64,000 nucleotides of DNA, from contig JAISLW010000268.1 of the NCBI GenBank assembly GCA_031277105.1, positions 1-64,000 of the forward strand, given 5' to 3'. This document shows positions 53,662 through 61,628 of this stretch, piece by piece. The notes under the pieces were generated by a model, which saw nothing but the letters and a program-made list of their open reading frames with translations, made no database searches and was not told the origin of the DNA. The stretch comes from Planctomycetaceae bacterium (GTDB taxonomy: Bacteria; Planctomycetota; Planctomycetia; Pirellulales; Thermoguttaceae). The position numbers and the translations under genes are program-made. Positions within the stretch are counted from its first letter, which is position 1, and each line of letters starts with the position of its first letter.

Positions 53662-54453
53662 CTATTTTTTTTGCTCTAAATACAATTTCATCAACATTTG
53701 ACTGCGCGCTTTACGATGCATTTCTTTGGCAAGCGGTTTAACATCTGCATCAAGCGGAATATGCGTTTCACCTTTAACCGTTTTACGATAATTCAAATAA
53801 TCAGCGTACAATAACCCCAATGAATTTATATTGACCGATTTATACCAATCGTGCATCCCGCCTTTGGATAACGTATGATGCACCGATAAACTGCCGCTGT
53901 AACGATAATTCGTATAACCTTGCAAATAAGAAGTCAAACTCCAACCTTCGTCAAAAACAGTTTCGACCAACGGCAACTTCCGCATCAATTCGGCTACCGT
54001 ATCGTTATACAACATACCGCCGCCTTGATACAACAAAATCTGCGGATCAAATCTATGAACCATATTCGCCGATTTTTGAACTACTTGCTCATACGTCCGC
54101 GCCCAATTAGTCAATACAAAACCAACCCCATAATTCTGGACAATCATTGCAACAACAGGATCAAACCGCGTCCATTGCGTCAACTCTATATCATCGTCCA
54201 AATTACAATACACGTCATAAGACTTGACCTTTTGCAATAGCATTATCCGCGCCTTATTGCAACCCAACCGAATCGGCTCAACAAAAAATTCATCAACTAA
54301 ATCTTTACGAACTTGATCAACATTATTCAAATAATCTTGATACAACAACGCTATCGACCAATCTTTGTATTGCGATTCCCGTATCTGATTAAGTAACGCG
54401 TTAAGATACTCAAACCTATCACTTACCGAAATAATAATAAAACATTTACGCAT
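53662..54453 (-). CDS. GT2-like glycosyltransferase
   Basis: 263 residues. Starts FIIISVSDRFEYLNALLNQI, has CNLDDDIEL (about residues 88-96, DxD metal site), YQGGGMLYNDTVAEL and FDEGWSLTSYLQG. The layout is that of a small GT-A enzyme transferring a sugar from a nucleotide donor. May decorate modified DNA bases or a virion protein. Confidence 0.75.
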   Translation of the reverse strand: MRKCFIIISVSDRFEYLNALLNQIRESQYKDWSIALLYQDYLNNVDQVRKDLVDEFFVEPIRLGCNKARIMLLQKVKSYDVYCNLDDDIELTQWTRFDPVVAMIVQNYGVGFVLTNWARTYEQVVQKSANMVHRFDPQILLYQGGGMLYNDTVAELMRKLPLVETVFDEGWSLTSYLQGYTNYRYSGSLSVHHTLSKGGMHDWYKSVNINSLGLLYADYLNYRKTVKGETHIPLDADVKPLAKEMHRKARSQMLMKLYLEQKK

Positions 54454-54527
54454 TATTCAACTATTTTCGTTTGATTTTACTTTTATAGATTTACAACAAA
54501 ACGTCACAACAAAATCCTACGATTCAG

Positions 54528-55637
54528 TCAAACGTCCTTAACTGCAATACTGAATTCGCACGTACATTTTGGGCAAATGAAATCTCGGTATTGTTCGGAA
54601 TTATTTCTGTTTTTTGTCATTGTAGCGATGTCGTCTTGTATGCCTTGCGACGCTTTATTTACATCGTCGTCTGTTACTTGTTGCACGTCAAACGTAGGAT
54701 CGTATTTCACTTTAAACATACTTTCAATATCGCTTAAATCTATGCCAGGCAACGCCAATTCGCCATAATCTATATCCAAGTCCTTGATAAAATCCAATAA
54801 ACCCTGTTTAGAAAATGTACCATTCACACTGTTTATTTCGATCAATTTTTTACGGGCTTCCTTTTCATTGTCAGCCTCGACTATAACTACAGGTAAATCT
54901 GGAATAACATATCCCCGCCGCTCCAACTCTTTCAACGCCAATATACGACCATGACCATCCAAACAATTATTCACCCCGCCGTTTTTCCACACAAATAACG
55001 GAAACGAAAAACCATTCAACAATATACTAGATACCAAGTGATCAACTTGTTTCTGATTACGCTTTTTCAAACCGCGTTGAAACGACTCTATATCAGCCAA
55101 CGCCAAAACCGTATCAGTTTGACAAGTAATTGTTACACGTTGCCGCTGCTTGCCAAACGTTACACTGTTGCCATGCAAATCAACTAGATTAGGACAAACG
55201 TTAAAATATTTGATGTTAGATTTCGCCAAAAATTTGCCTGCCCATTGCGAAGCCGTACCTGAACCTTTAACAGCGCTACTGTTGCCCCTAATATATTGGA
55301 TCAATTTCGCAATGACCAAATTAGGCATATAAAAACAAACGCCATTCCAATCTATACCACTACGCACCCATTGCGAACCTAACCGTAAATCAGAATCATT
55401 CTCACTGTAAAATTGGATTACAGACTCTTTGTTGCGTTCTATAATCCATTCAATTTCTTGACAAAATTGATCGCATAACGAAACGTCCGACCACAAAAAA
55501 ACGCAATCATCACGCCCCGCCAAAATCAAACAATCCAATAAAACCTCAACGTCCGTTACACACTCTATACCGCCAAATTCAACAGACGGTATCGATTTAC
55601 GCAAATATTCCGACTCGCCCTGAACTATATATCGCAT
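54528..55637 (-). CDS. Glycosyltransferase-like / ParB-domain fusion
   Basis: 369 residues. The first half resembles phage glycosyltransferases (VFLWSDVSLCDQF, VIQFYSENDSDL, GTASQWAGKFLAK, NLVDLHGNSVTFGKQRQR). The second half is a ParB fold almost parallel to the next upstream gene (GFSFPLFVWKNGGVNNCLDG then HGRILALKELERRGY). It ends in a single CPKC zinc-ribbon-like segment. The TAG of the upstream gene directly abuts its ATG behind GGAGG. Confidence 0.7.
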   Translation of the reverse strand: MRYIVQGESEYLRKSIPSVEFGGIECVTDVEVLLDCLILAGRDDCVFLWSDVSLCDQFCQEIEWIIERNKESVIQFYSENDSDLRLGSQWVRSGIDWNGVCFYMPNLVIAKLIQYIRGNSSAVKGSGTASQWAGKFLAKSNIKYFNVCPNLVDLHGNSVTFGKQRQRVTITCQTDTVLALADIESFQRGLKKRNQKQVDHLVSSILLNGFSFPLFVWKNGGVNNCLDGHGRILALKELERRGYVIPDLPVVIVEADNEKEARKKLIEINSVNGTFSKQGLLDFIKDLDIDYGELALPGIDLSDIESMFKVKYDPTFDVQQVTDDDVNKASQGIQDDIATMTKNRNNSEQYRDFICPKCTCEFSIAVKDV

Positions 55638-56177
55638 CTAAACCTCCACTTCAAATGAATATTGACACTCTGGACAAACAACCGTTACTTTATTATCGCT
55701 TTGTTCCTCGTTTTTTTCCGGCTCTTCCAACCCGATTTGACCGCGTAATTTAGCGTCAATCTTTTCCAAATCTAAACCAGGTATGTTGAAATCCAATAAA
55801 TTCAAATCTAGATCAACTACAAATTGCGAAAAAATCTCTTCGACAAAATCGCCGTTGAGATTATTTACTTCAATTAGTTTCCTTCGCGCGTCCTGTTCAG
55901 TTTCAGCGTCAATATAAACTACAGGAATTTTGGGTATCGTATAACCCCGCCGCTCCATCAATTGCAAAGCTTGCAACCGACCATGACCGTCAAGACAATT
56001 ATTTTCGCCTTTATGTTTCCATATAAAAATCGGAAACGAAAAACCATGCTGATTTATACTCGTAATAATATGTTCAATATTACGCTCGTCATGCGATTTA
56101 ACATCACCCTGAAAATCAACAATTTTCCGATAATCTAATACGTCTTTCACCGCACACGTTATTTTTATTGTTTCCAT
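55638..56177 (-). CDS. ParB-domain protein with C-terminal CPEC
   Basis: 179 residues. GFSFPIFIWKHKGENNCLDG and HGRLQALQLMERRGYTIP closely match the C-terminal half of the next gene product. Ends VVCPECQYSFEVEV. The pair looks like a gene duplication followed by fusion to a glycosyltransferase. Such proteins often sit near methyltransferases in phages. Confidence 0.75.
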   Translation of the reverse strand: METIKITCAVKDVLDYRKIVDFQGDVKSHDERNIEHIITSINQHGFSFPIFIWKHKGENNCLDGHGRLQALQLMERRGYTIPKIPVVYIDAETEQDARRKLIEVNNLNGDFVEEIFSQFVVDLDLNLLDFNIPGLDLEKIDAKLRGQIGLEEPEKNEEQSDNKVTVVCPECQYSFEVEV

Positions 56178-56198
56178 TTATTCCCTCTATTTGTAACA

Positions 56199-57005
56199 TT
56201 AAACATCTATTACATTATTATCTGACCCTTTACTTTTTGATTTGCGTAACAATTGAAGCAATTGGTCTTTTTCTTCTATCGATAACCCAGTCATATCAAA
56301 ATCAGATTGATTTCCGACGTTGATGTTGACCATCGGCTGCTTTTCATCAAAACCTAACGATCTGCCTAACGTCTTGCAAATAAAAATCTGGGCGCTCGTA
56401 TCGCCTTCGTGCATCGCTTTGGCAATTAACGCTAACCCTACGCGTTCAGCCGTATGCGATTGGACTTCTCGTACCCTTTCGGCGAATTCAGGATCGGAAG
56501 CCATCCAACGTTTTACTCTGCGCTCGTTCAAACCCAAATGTTGCGCCGTTATACCGATAAACGCCGATTTTTCCAACGTCGCCAAAAACTTTTCTTTCAA
56601 TTCCGCTATGTCTTCCAACGTAACATCCGACATTACCCACCTCTTATCCTTGTGCATATTCGCATCATATTCCCGATATACTTTGCCCAACCGTTCAATA
56701 CGCCGCCTGTTACGCACACGCTTTTTTGCCAAATAAGCTTTATAACGTACAGGATCATTTTGTTTCATTTTGGCTTTGTTTTGGCGATCCCATTCCAATT
56801 TCGCTTTATGATACTCTTGGTATTTTTTGGGATTCGCTTTAAGATTGGCGTATTCTTTTTTGCGTTGTTTTTTTCGCAATTCTTGATACGCAGCCCATCG
56901 AACCGGATCATTCCGCAACCGTTCCCGATACAACCGCATCTTGTTCCGGCTCGCTTCCCGCTTCAATTGCTGATCTGTCAATTTCAATTCGCCCGACTTT
57001 TCCAT
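56199..57005 (-). CDS. Probable terminase small subunit / HTH protein
   Basis: 268 residues. A very basic N-terminal half (RKKQRKKEYANLKANPKKYQ, repeated ND/N-PxRxxAY units), then a helix-turn-helix (ITAQHLGLNERRVKRWMASD, about 163-182) and a helical C-terminus. The HTH with DPEFAERVRE is like phage small terminases that recognise the packaging site. The N-terminus overlaps the previous gene by 98 bases; a start at 56939 would shorten this. Confidence 0.65.
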   Translation of the reverse strand: MEKSGELKLTDQQLKREASRNKMRLYRERLRNDPVRWAAYQELRKKQRKKEYANLKANPKKYQEYHKAKLEWDRQNKAKMKQNDPVRYKAYLAKKRVRNRRRIERLGKVYREYDANMHKDKRWVMSDVTLEDIAELKEKFLATLEKSAFIGITAQHLGLNERRVKRWMASDPEFAERVREVQSHTAERVGLALIAKAMHEGDTSAQIFICKTLGRSLGFDEKQPMVNINVGNQSDFDMTGLSIEEKDQLLQLLRKSKSKGSDNNVIDV

Positions 57006-57150
57006 TCAATATATCTAACGATTGTGCAGTGTACTGTTCAATTATCGCCATTGACTGCTCAACAGAAGGTAACGCAGACAGATCAAATTGATTCGCTATA
57101 CGCAATAAACGCTGCTTACCCCGACTCAACCGACCTTCAAACTTGACCAT
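56908..57150 (-). CDS. Hypothetical protein overlapping the terminase-like gene
   Basis: 80 residues from ATG 57150 (MVKFEGRLSRGKQRLLRIAN). Basic start and acidic end. A longer form reaching back to 57231 would read into the palindromic element. The long overlap with the next gene makes one of the two starts doubtful. Confidence 0.5.
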   Translation of the reverse strand: MVKFEGRLSRGKQRLLRIANQFDLSALPSVEQSMAIIEQYTAQSLDILNGKVGRIEIDRSAIEAGSEPEQDAVVSGTVAE

Positions 57151-57177
57151 ACCACAAAGAATATAAAAAGAATTATT

Positions 57178-57273
57178 TAAACTGTTCGTAATTGAATTTA
57201 CGTTTACATTCGCTTGCCCGTAGAGATACAATGCATTGCGTCTCTACTTTAAATCAATGAATTTCAAATACGA
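57178..57273. repeat. Palindromic element, variant stem
   Basis: Left and right ends match the 95-base element (TAAACTGTTCG, TTTAAATCAATGAATTTCAA). The centre is replaced by GTAGAGA ... CAATGCATTG ... TCTCTAC, a different perfect stem. A decayed relative with the same core is at 32569. Confidence 0.8.
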
Positions 57274-57365
57274 GTCGTATAGCGCTTTACCTCCCATTTC
57301 GCCAACCAATAACAGCCAACGAAACCAAAAACACAATTTACCACAATAAAAAAATCACGTGTCAA

Positions 57366-57427
57366 TTTACACTAATTAAAAGTTATATGGTAATATGCCG
57401 ACTTGTCGCAAATAATTATTTTTGCGA
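57366..57427 (+). promoter_or_regulatory. Promoter and 5' hairpin of the tag gene at 57474
   Basis: TTTACA (57366-57371), 19-base spacer, TAATAT (57391-57396), then hairpin TCGCAAA ... TTTGCGA (57406-57427). Confidence 0.7.
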
Positions 57428-57473
57428 GTAATTAACCAAAAACATTTATTTAATTTTGTACGGAAGGATAAAA

Positions 57474-57830
57474 ATGAAAAATCAAAACATAGCGGATATT
57501 TCCGCATTCGAATCAATCCAAACAAACGGTCAAACCCAAAATACTACAAATTCAATGGCGATTTTCAACGATATTGCAGACGCTAAAAAAGCAGCAGAAC
57601 GCGTTACAAAAATCGCACAACAAGAAATTAACATACAAACAGAAGCCGACAACGCAATACAAGCGCTAACAGACGTATTACGCAAAGAACACAAAAGAAT
57701 TTACGAAATCCAAGATAACGCAGAACGCGAAAAAGAAAAACAACAACTCAAATCCATCATCGCCACAATGAAAACGCCAAAAATCTACGATAAATCACTG
57801 TTCATAAAAGGAATCGAAACGATACGATAA
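57474..57830 (+). CDS. Tag-family small protein
   Basis: 118 residues from ATG 57474 behind GGAAGGA. Tag MKNQNIADISAFESIQTNG, then NSMAIFND. The rest is a charged helix (KAAERVTKIAQQEIN, AEREKEKQQLKSIIA). Plus strand, with own promoter, 5' hairpin and terminator, so a self-contained unit. Confidence 0.85.
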   Translation: MKNQNIADISAFESIQTNGQTQNTTNSMAIFNDIADAKKAAERVTKIAQQEINIQTEADNAIQALTDVLRKEHKRIYEIQDNAEREKEKQQLKSIIATMKTPKIYDKSLFIKGIETIR

Positions 57831-57846
57831 AATATTTGAATAAACG

Positions 57847-57893
57847 CTAAAAAATAGTTGTCAGATCATAGCGTTTTGACAACTATTTTTTAG
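57847..57893. terminator. Bidirectional terminator
   Basis: CTAAAAAATAGTTGTCA and TGACAACTATTTTTTAG form a perfect 17-bp stem between the tag gene (ends 57830) and the convergent RelA-domain gene (ends 57924). Confidence 0.85.
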
Positions 57894-57923
57894 ACACAAG
57901 TACAACTCTACAAATTGATTACG

Positions 57924-58961
57924 TTAAAGCAACGACAAAAACTCCTTGATGTCTAAAAAGTAACTCGGATACGCCTCGCATATATACTGTACGTCTTTGA
58001 CCGAGACCAGAACAATATCAACATCACCACTGACATAATCTGGATTCTGTTCACGTGATTTATAAAACGCCAACGCCAAATCTAACGTGTCAGAATTAAC
58101 GCCAAAAATATGAATTGTATGACGCTTAAAATCAACTTCCAAAATACAATAATCATAATTTGTACCAGACGATTCACGAACCGTTATAGGCAACGAAGAC
58201 AACTTTGCAATAAATGAATCTTTATTTAAGGCTGTCAATTTATTGTTTATTGTAGTTTCATCGTCGTTTGCGTAAATTTCTACAACAGGCATATTTTCCT
58301 TGACAGCAAACAGAGCGCTAACACACTTGAAAAAATCTGACCAGCCGTCAGCGTCATCCGTTTTACTTACCTTTAATCTCTTGCCGTAAACCTTATCAAC
58401 CGTTTCGATAGCCATCGCCCATAAATGTTGATAACGAGTCCGAATCTGTAACTCAAACCGCAAACCGTCAAATTCGGGTCGTTCCGAATTAACATTTTTC
58501 AAAACAAAATGAACAGAACGATAACCCGTTTTACACGGATGCATAACTAAATCACGAACCCGCTCAATGACAAAACAATCTGATAAAAATTCTTTTTGAC
58601 GCTCAATAAAATCAGTAAACAACCGATTATTGTCTGATTGCGAATTCGTAGGCGTAAGAACATAACGCATTCCGACTATATCTTGTATTTGCGATAATTT
58701 TAAGCGGGGAATTCGTTTTAATTTATCAATAATGGCTATTGCACGTTTTGCTCTGGAAGACACGGTTATATCAAAACCGCAACCGTTAGAATTAACTATA
58801 TCAGCAGGATTACACGACGTTTGGGGAATAAAATCAAACAAAAAATGAGTATGCAATTCCCGCCAAGAGTTCAATACGGTCAAAGCGTCCTCATTTTTTG
58901 GATCACTAATAAGCGTATCGCCCGCATCATCTATTTCTTTTAGATTGTATTCATTAATCAT
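57924..58961 (-). CDS. RelA/SpoT-domain nucleotide pyrophosphokinase
   Basis: 345 residues. SWRELHTHFL at the start, RAKRAIAIIDKLKRIPRL, QDIVGMRYVL (91-102), GYRSVHFVLK (146-155) and FELQIRTRYQHLWAMAIE (169-186), the ppGpp-synthetase core. No HD hydrolase domain. Small alarmone synthetases of this type include toxic ones (toxSAS/CapRel) in phages and defence. Last gene of the operon with the RloB- and RloA-like genes, 16 bases behind the former. It may make (p)ppGpp or ppApp or modify tRNA. Confidence 0.85.
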   Translation of the reverse strand: MINEYNLKEIDDAGDTLISDPKNEDALTVLNSWRELHTHFLFDFIPQTSCNPADIVNSNGCGFDITVSSRAKRAIAIIDKLKRIPRLKLSQIQDIVGMRYVLTPTNSQSDNNRLFTDFIERQKEFLSDCFVIERVRDLVMHPCKTGYRSVHFVLKNVNSERPEFDGLRFELQIRTRYQHLWAMAIETVDKVYGKRLKVSKTDDADGWSDFFKCVSALFAVKENMPVVEIYANDDETTINNKLTALNKDSFIAKLSSLPITVRESSGTNYDYCILEVDFKRHTIHIFGVNSDTLDLALAFYKSREQNPDYVSGDVDIVLVSVKDVQYICEAYPSYFLDIKEFLSLL

Positions 58962-58977
58962 TAAATATATCTCCTAA

Positions 58978-59781
58978 CTAATCCCGTATCTTTAATTTAT
59001 TTATAATTTTTTTGTATGATTTGTTTTTTATTTTATTTTTTGCACTCATTTTGTCCAATTCATCTTTAATGAAAGGCAACAGTTGTTCTGCTAATCGAAA
59101 CATATTGGTAGAAAATAGCTTTGGTATGCCGTTGTTGTCTTCTTCGTAGTTAGATTTAGAATTGACGATTGCGGTTTCAATATCGAAAATGGCGTATCGC
59201 GGATCAATACCGCCTTTGACTTTACGGTTAAGATAGGTCTTAAACTCTTGGCTTATTTTAAGAGCATTTTCAGGAATGCTAAAGTCTTTGGGCTTCTGAT
59301 TGAATTTTCCGTAATAAAGCCAAATTTCCAAACAAGAATTACTAACTATCAAAGAGATATTTAACTCTTCGCATTTCGGTTTAATTCTCAACAAATCATT
59401 CATAAAATGATCTACGTCAGACACGATGAAAATATTATCCGGTTCGTCGTCTTGACTTGATTGGTATCGTCTTTGTTCGTCTTCGGCTTTTTGTAACAAG
59501 CCGTCTGGATGCAATTGATTGGGATCAGCGACAAAACTAATTTTTATTCTGCGGAATTCGTCCTGTCTTTCAATAATTTTGAAATACTTCTTTTCGCGTA
59601 CTTCACCGCCGGAAATAATTACAAAAAAAGTTTTAGGCGATTTCACGCCAGATACTTTTTTGTGATTTACGTCCACAACATTAACGGGCATAACCGAAAG
59701 TTCTGAAACGACAACATCCGTTTTTTGTGCTTCCTGCCCTAATACAAGTTTTTCAGAAATTGGTTTTGTGTAACTTCTCAT
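58978..59781 (-). CDS. RloB-like TOPRIM protein
   Basis: 267 residues. TFFVIISGGEVREKKYFKII (about 52-71), IFIVSDVDHFMNDLL, and ISLIVSNSCLEIWLYYG give the RloB/AbiLii TOPRIM pattern. Glu after GG takes the place of the usual EGxxE. Partner of the AAA ATPase with a 4-base overlap (ATGA). RloB-type proteins act as nuclease effectors in abortive defence. Confidence 0.8.
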   Translation of the reverse strand: MRSYTKPISEKLVLGQEAQKTDVVVSELSVMPVNVVDVNHKKVSGVKSPKTFFVIISGGEVREKKYFKIIERQDEFRRIKISFVADPNQLHPDGLLQKAEDEQRRYQSSQDDEPDNIFIVSDVDHFMNDLLRIKPKCEELNISLIVSNSCLEIWLYYGKFNQKPKDFSIPENALKISQEFKTYLNRKVKGGIDPRYAIFDIETAIVNSKSNYEEDNNGIPKLFSTNMFRLAEQLLPFIKDELDKMSAKNKIKNKSYKKIINKLKIRD

Positions 59782-61094
59782 TCTTTAATACAGTCTATAC
59801 TGATTTCGTCAATTACAGGCGTAGCGCCATAACGACCTTCTAAATAACCATTTTCGATATTCGACGTATTATGCAACTTAAAATCGTTCAACGAGTACAA
59901 CTTCGTGTTTCCTTCAAATTTTTCTGTAAACCAAATTTCATCCGGTCGAACTAATTCATGACGATTTAACAAATGCGTTACATGCGTAGTGAAAATAAGT
60001 TGTCCCCTAGCATTGTTGTTAGCGTAAAAACGCAAGAGTTCAAACATTAAACGAGGATGTAGACTACTTTCAATTTCGTCAATAAAAATAACTTTCCCTT
60101 CCTGTATTACACTCCATAACGCAGGAATTAGAGTTAAAAGTCGCACAGTTCCATCCGATTGAGCGGATATTTTCATTGCTTTATGATAACCACATTGTCC
60201 TACTTGGTCGAACAATAATTCCTGTACCGTTTTTTTACCTTCATGAATTGTAACATTCAATACGTTACGATTATTTTGAAGTTGTGCAATATCACTATTT
60301 TCCGACAATGGATTACTATTGATGATTTGATTTAACTCTGTTGCATTTGTAGATTCCGTAATTAATTTTTCAAAAGGAATATCGTGGATTTTAATCTCAT
60401 CAATACCAATTCCGATATTTCTAAAAAAATTATTTGCGAAACTTAAAATTTGCGGTTTTTGCGACAACAATTTTATAAGCATTGGAATAGTACTGTTTGC
60501 TAATATGACTTCAATTTTTTTGGAAAACCAATCGTAAACATGTTTGACTTTTTCACTCGCAAGAACAGGAAATTGTAAATTCAAGGGGATCAATGAAGAT
60601 CGGGAATTCATGGAAAGTAATTTTTTAACAAGAGGTTCATTTTGAATTGACGGAGCAACAATACTTGTTCCTTTTCTTTCAAATATTAGTTCATCATCTG
60701 TTTTTCCTACGCCTGATTTTGATAATTTTTCAAAAACTTCTTTTTTGCTGATTTCAACGTTATAAATGTAATATTCTTCTCGATGAAAAAATTCTATCTC
60801 AAAAGATATTGTCTGCGATTTTTCTTTTGTAAGTTGGAAAATATAATCATTCCAAGTAATTGATTTCAAGAAATTTTTGCGTGTTACAAATTCACGCAAA
60901 AAGATAACAGCTTTGATAAAATTTGATTTGCCTGATCCATTAGCGCCGTAAATTGCGGTTTGTTTCAATACAGGTATTTCCATATTGTCATGTATATGGA
61001 GTTGAAAACTTTTGTGTTCAATATTCGGAAACATATCAAACACAGTTTCTCCGTTAAACGATAGGAAGTTTTTTATCTTTAACCTTAGTAACAT
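59778..61094 (-). CDS. AAA ATPase (RloA-like)
   Basis: 438 residues. Walker A GANGSGKS (50-57), Walker B VIFIDEIESSLHP (D339/E340), and H-loop FTTH (near 371). This is the ABC/OLD-type ATPase family (AAA_15/21) that pairs with RloB-type TOPRIM proteins, as in RloAB, AbiL and PARIS-like systems. Only AAATT and no real ribosome site lies before the ATG; the Cas12a-like repeat sits there instead. Confidence 0.85.
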   Translation of the reverse strand: MLLRLKIKNFLSFNGETVFDMFPNIEHKSFQLHIHDNMEIPVLKQTAIYGANGSGKSNFIKAVIFLREFVTRKNFLKSITWNDYIFQLTKEKSQTISFEIEFFHREEYYIYNVEISKKEVFEKLSKSGVGKTDDELIFERKGTSIVAPSIQNEPLVKKLLSMNSRSSLIPLNLQFPVLASEKVKHVYDWFSKKIEVILANSTIPMLIKLLSQKPQILSFANNFFRNIGIGIDEIKIHDIPFEKLITESTNATELNQIINSNPLSENSDIAQLQNNRNVLNVTIHEGKKTVQELLFDQVGQCGYHKAMKISAQSDGTVRLLTLIPALWSVIQEGKVIFIDEIESSLHPRLMFELLRFYANNNARGQLIFTTHVTHLLNRHELVRPDEIWFTEKFEGNTKLYSLNDFKLHNTSNIENGYLEGRYGATPVIDEISIDCIKE

Positions 61095-61103
61095 AATTTT
61101 TTA

Positions 61104-61138
61104 ATCTACAATAGTAGAAGTATATGTGGTCTTATCAC
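61104..61138 (-). repeat. Solitary Cas12a-type CRISPR repeat before the RloA-like gene (site 3)
   Basis: Minus-strand core ACTTCTACTATTGTAGAT keeps the TCTAC/GTAGA stem and TATT loop of Cas12a handles. Bases before the core (GATAAGACC) also resemble the 5' part of full-length Cas12a repeats such as the Acidaminococcus one (AAAAGACC). It ends 9 bases before the ATG at 61094. A possible -10 box TATAAC (61153-61148) would start the RNA almost at the repeat; no clear -35 is seen. Confidence 0.75.
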
Positions 61139-61332
61139 AATATGTCTGTTATACTTCGCACACTTTAAATTTCGGTTTTTGCTTTTTGATTTAATTACAA
61201 TACACTGAAAATTCAAGTACAAAAAGTATAAAGTAGTAACATGCCAATAATACGTTTACTTACATATCGCAATTGCTAGATTGCGGTCAAATGGACAATA
61301 GGGAATGGCGTCAAAGGTGGCGCTAATTATTT

Positions 61333-61590
61333 TTATCTTACTACTTCAGCCGTTGACCCGCAAGTAGCGTAAAGGTCAAGGAATTTTTTATAACCGTTTA
61401 TTTTTGCGTTTCGCCATTCGGAACTATGCGGTTGACGGCGGGGCGCTATTGCAGACGGAGCGCTGTACTTTTGATCAATAATCACCCCCTGAAAGGCATC
61501 AAACAAGTCTTCACTATCCCGCTCCTGTTCCATTAACAATTGACCATAATCAACTCCCCACAAAAATATTTCCCATAAATCTATTTTCAT
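61333..61590 (-). CDS. Hypothetical protein
   Basis: 85 residues from ATG 61590 (MKIDLWEIFLWGVDYGQLLM). An upstream extension to 61752 would read into the leader repeat and is unlikely. Acidic, helical, with a basic end. Similar short proteins are common in phage early regions; not recognised. Confidence 0.6.
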   Translation of the reverse strand: MKIDLWEIFLWGVDYGQLLMEQERDSEDLFDAFQGVIIDQKYSAPSAIAPRRQPHSSEWRNAKINGYKKFLDLYATCGSTAEVVR

Positions 61591-61628
61591 CGCAGCGCTC
61601 TTTGACCTTTTCGTGTTTAATCGTTTTT

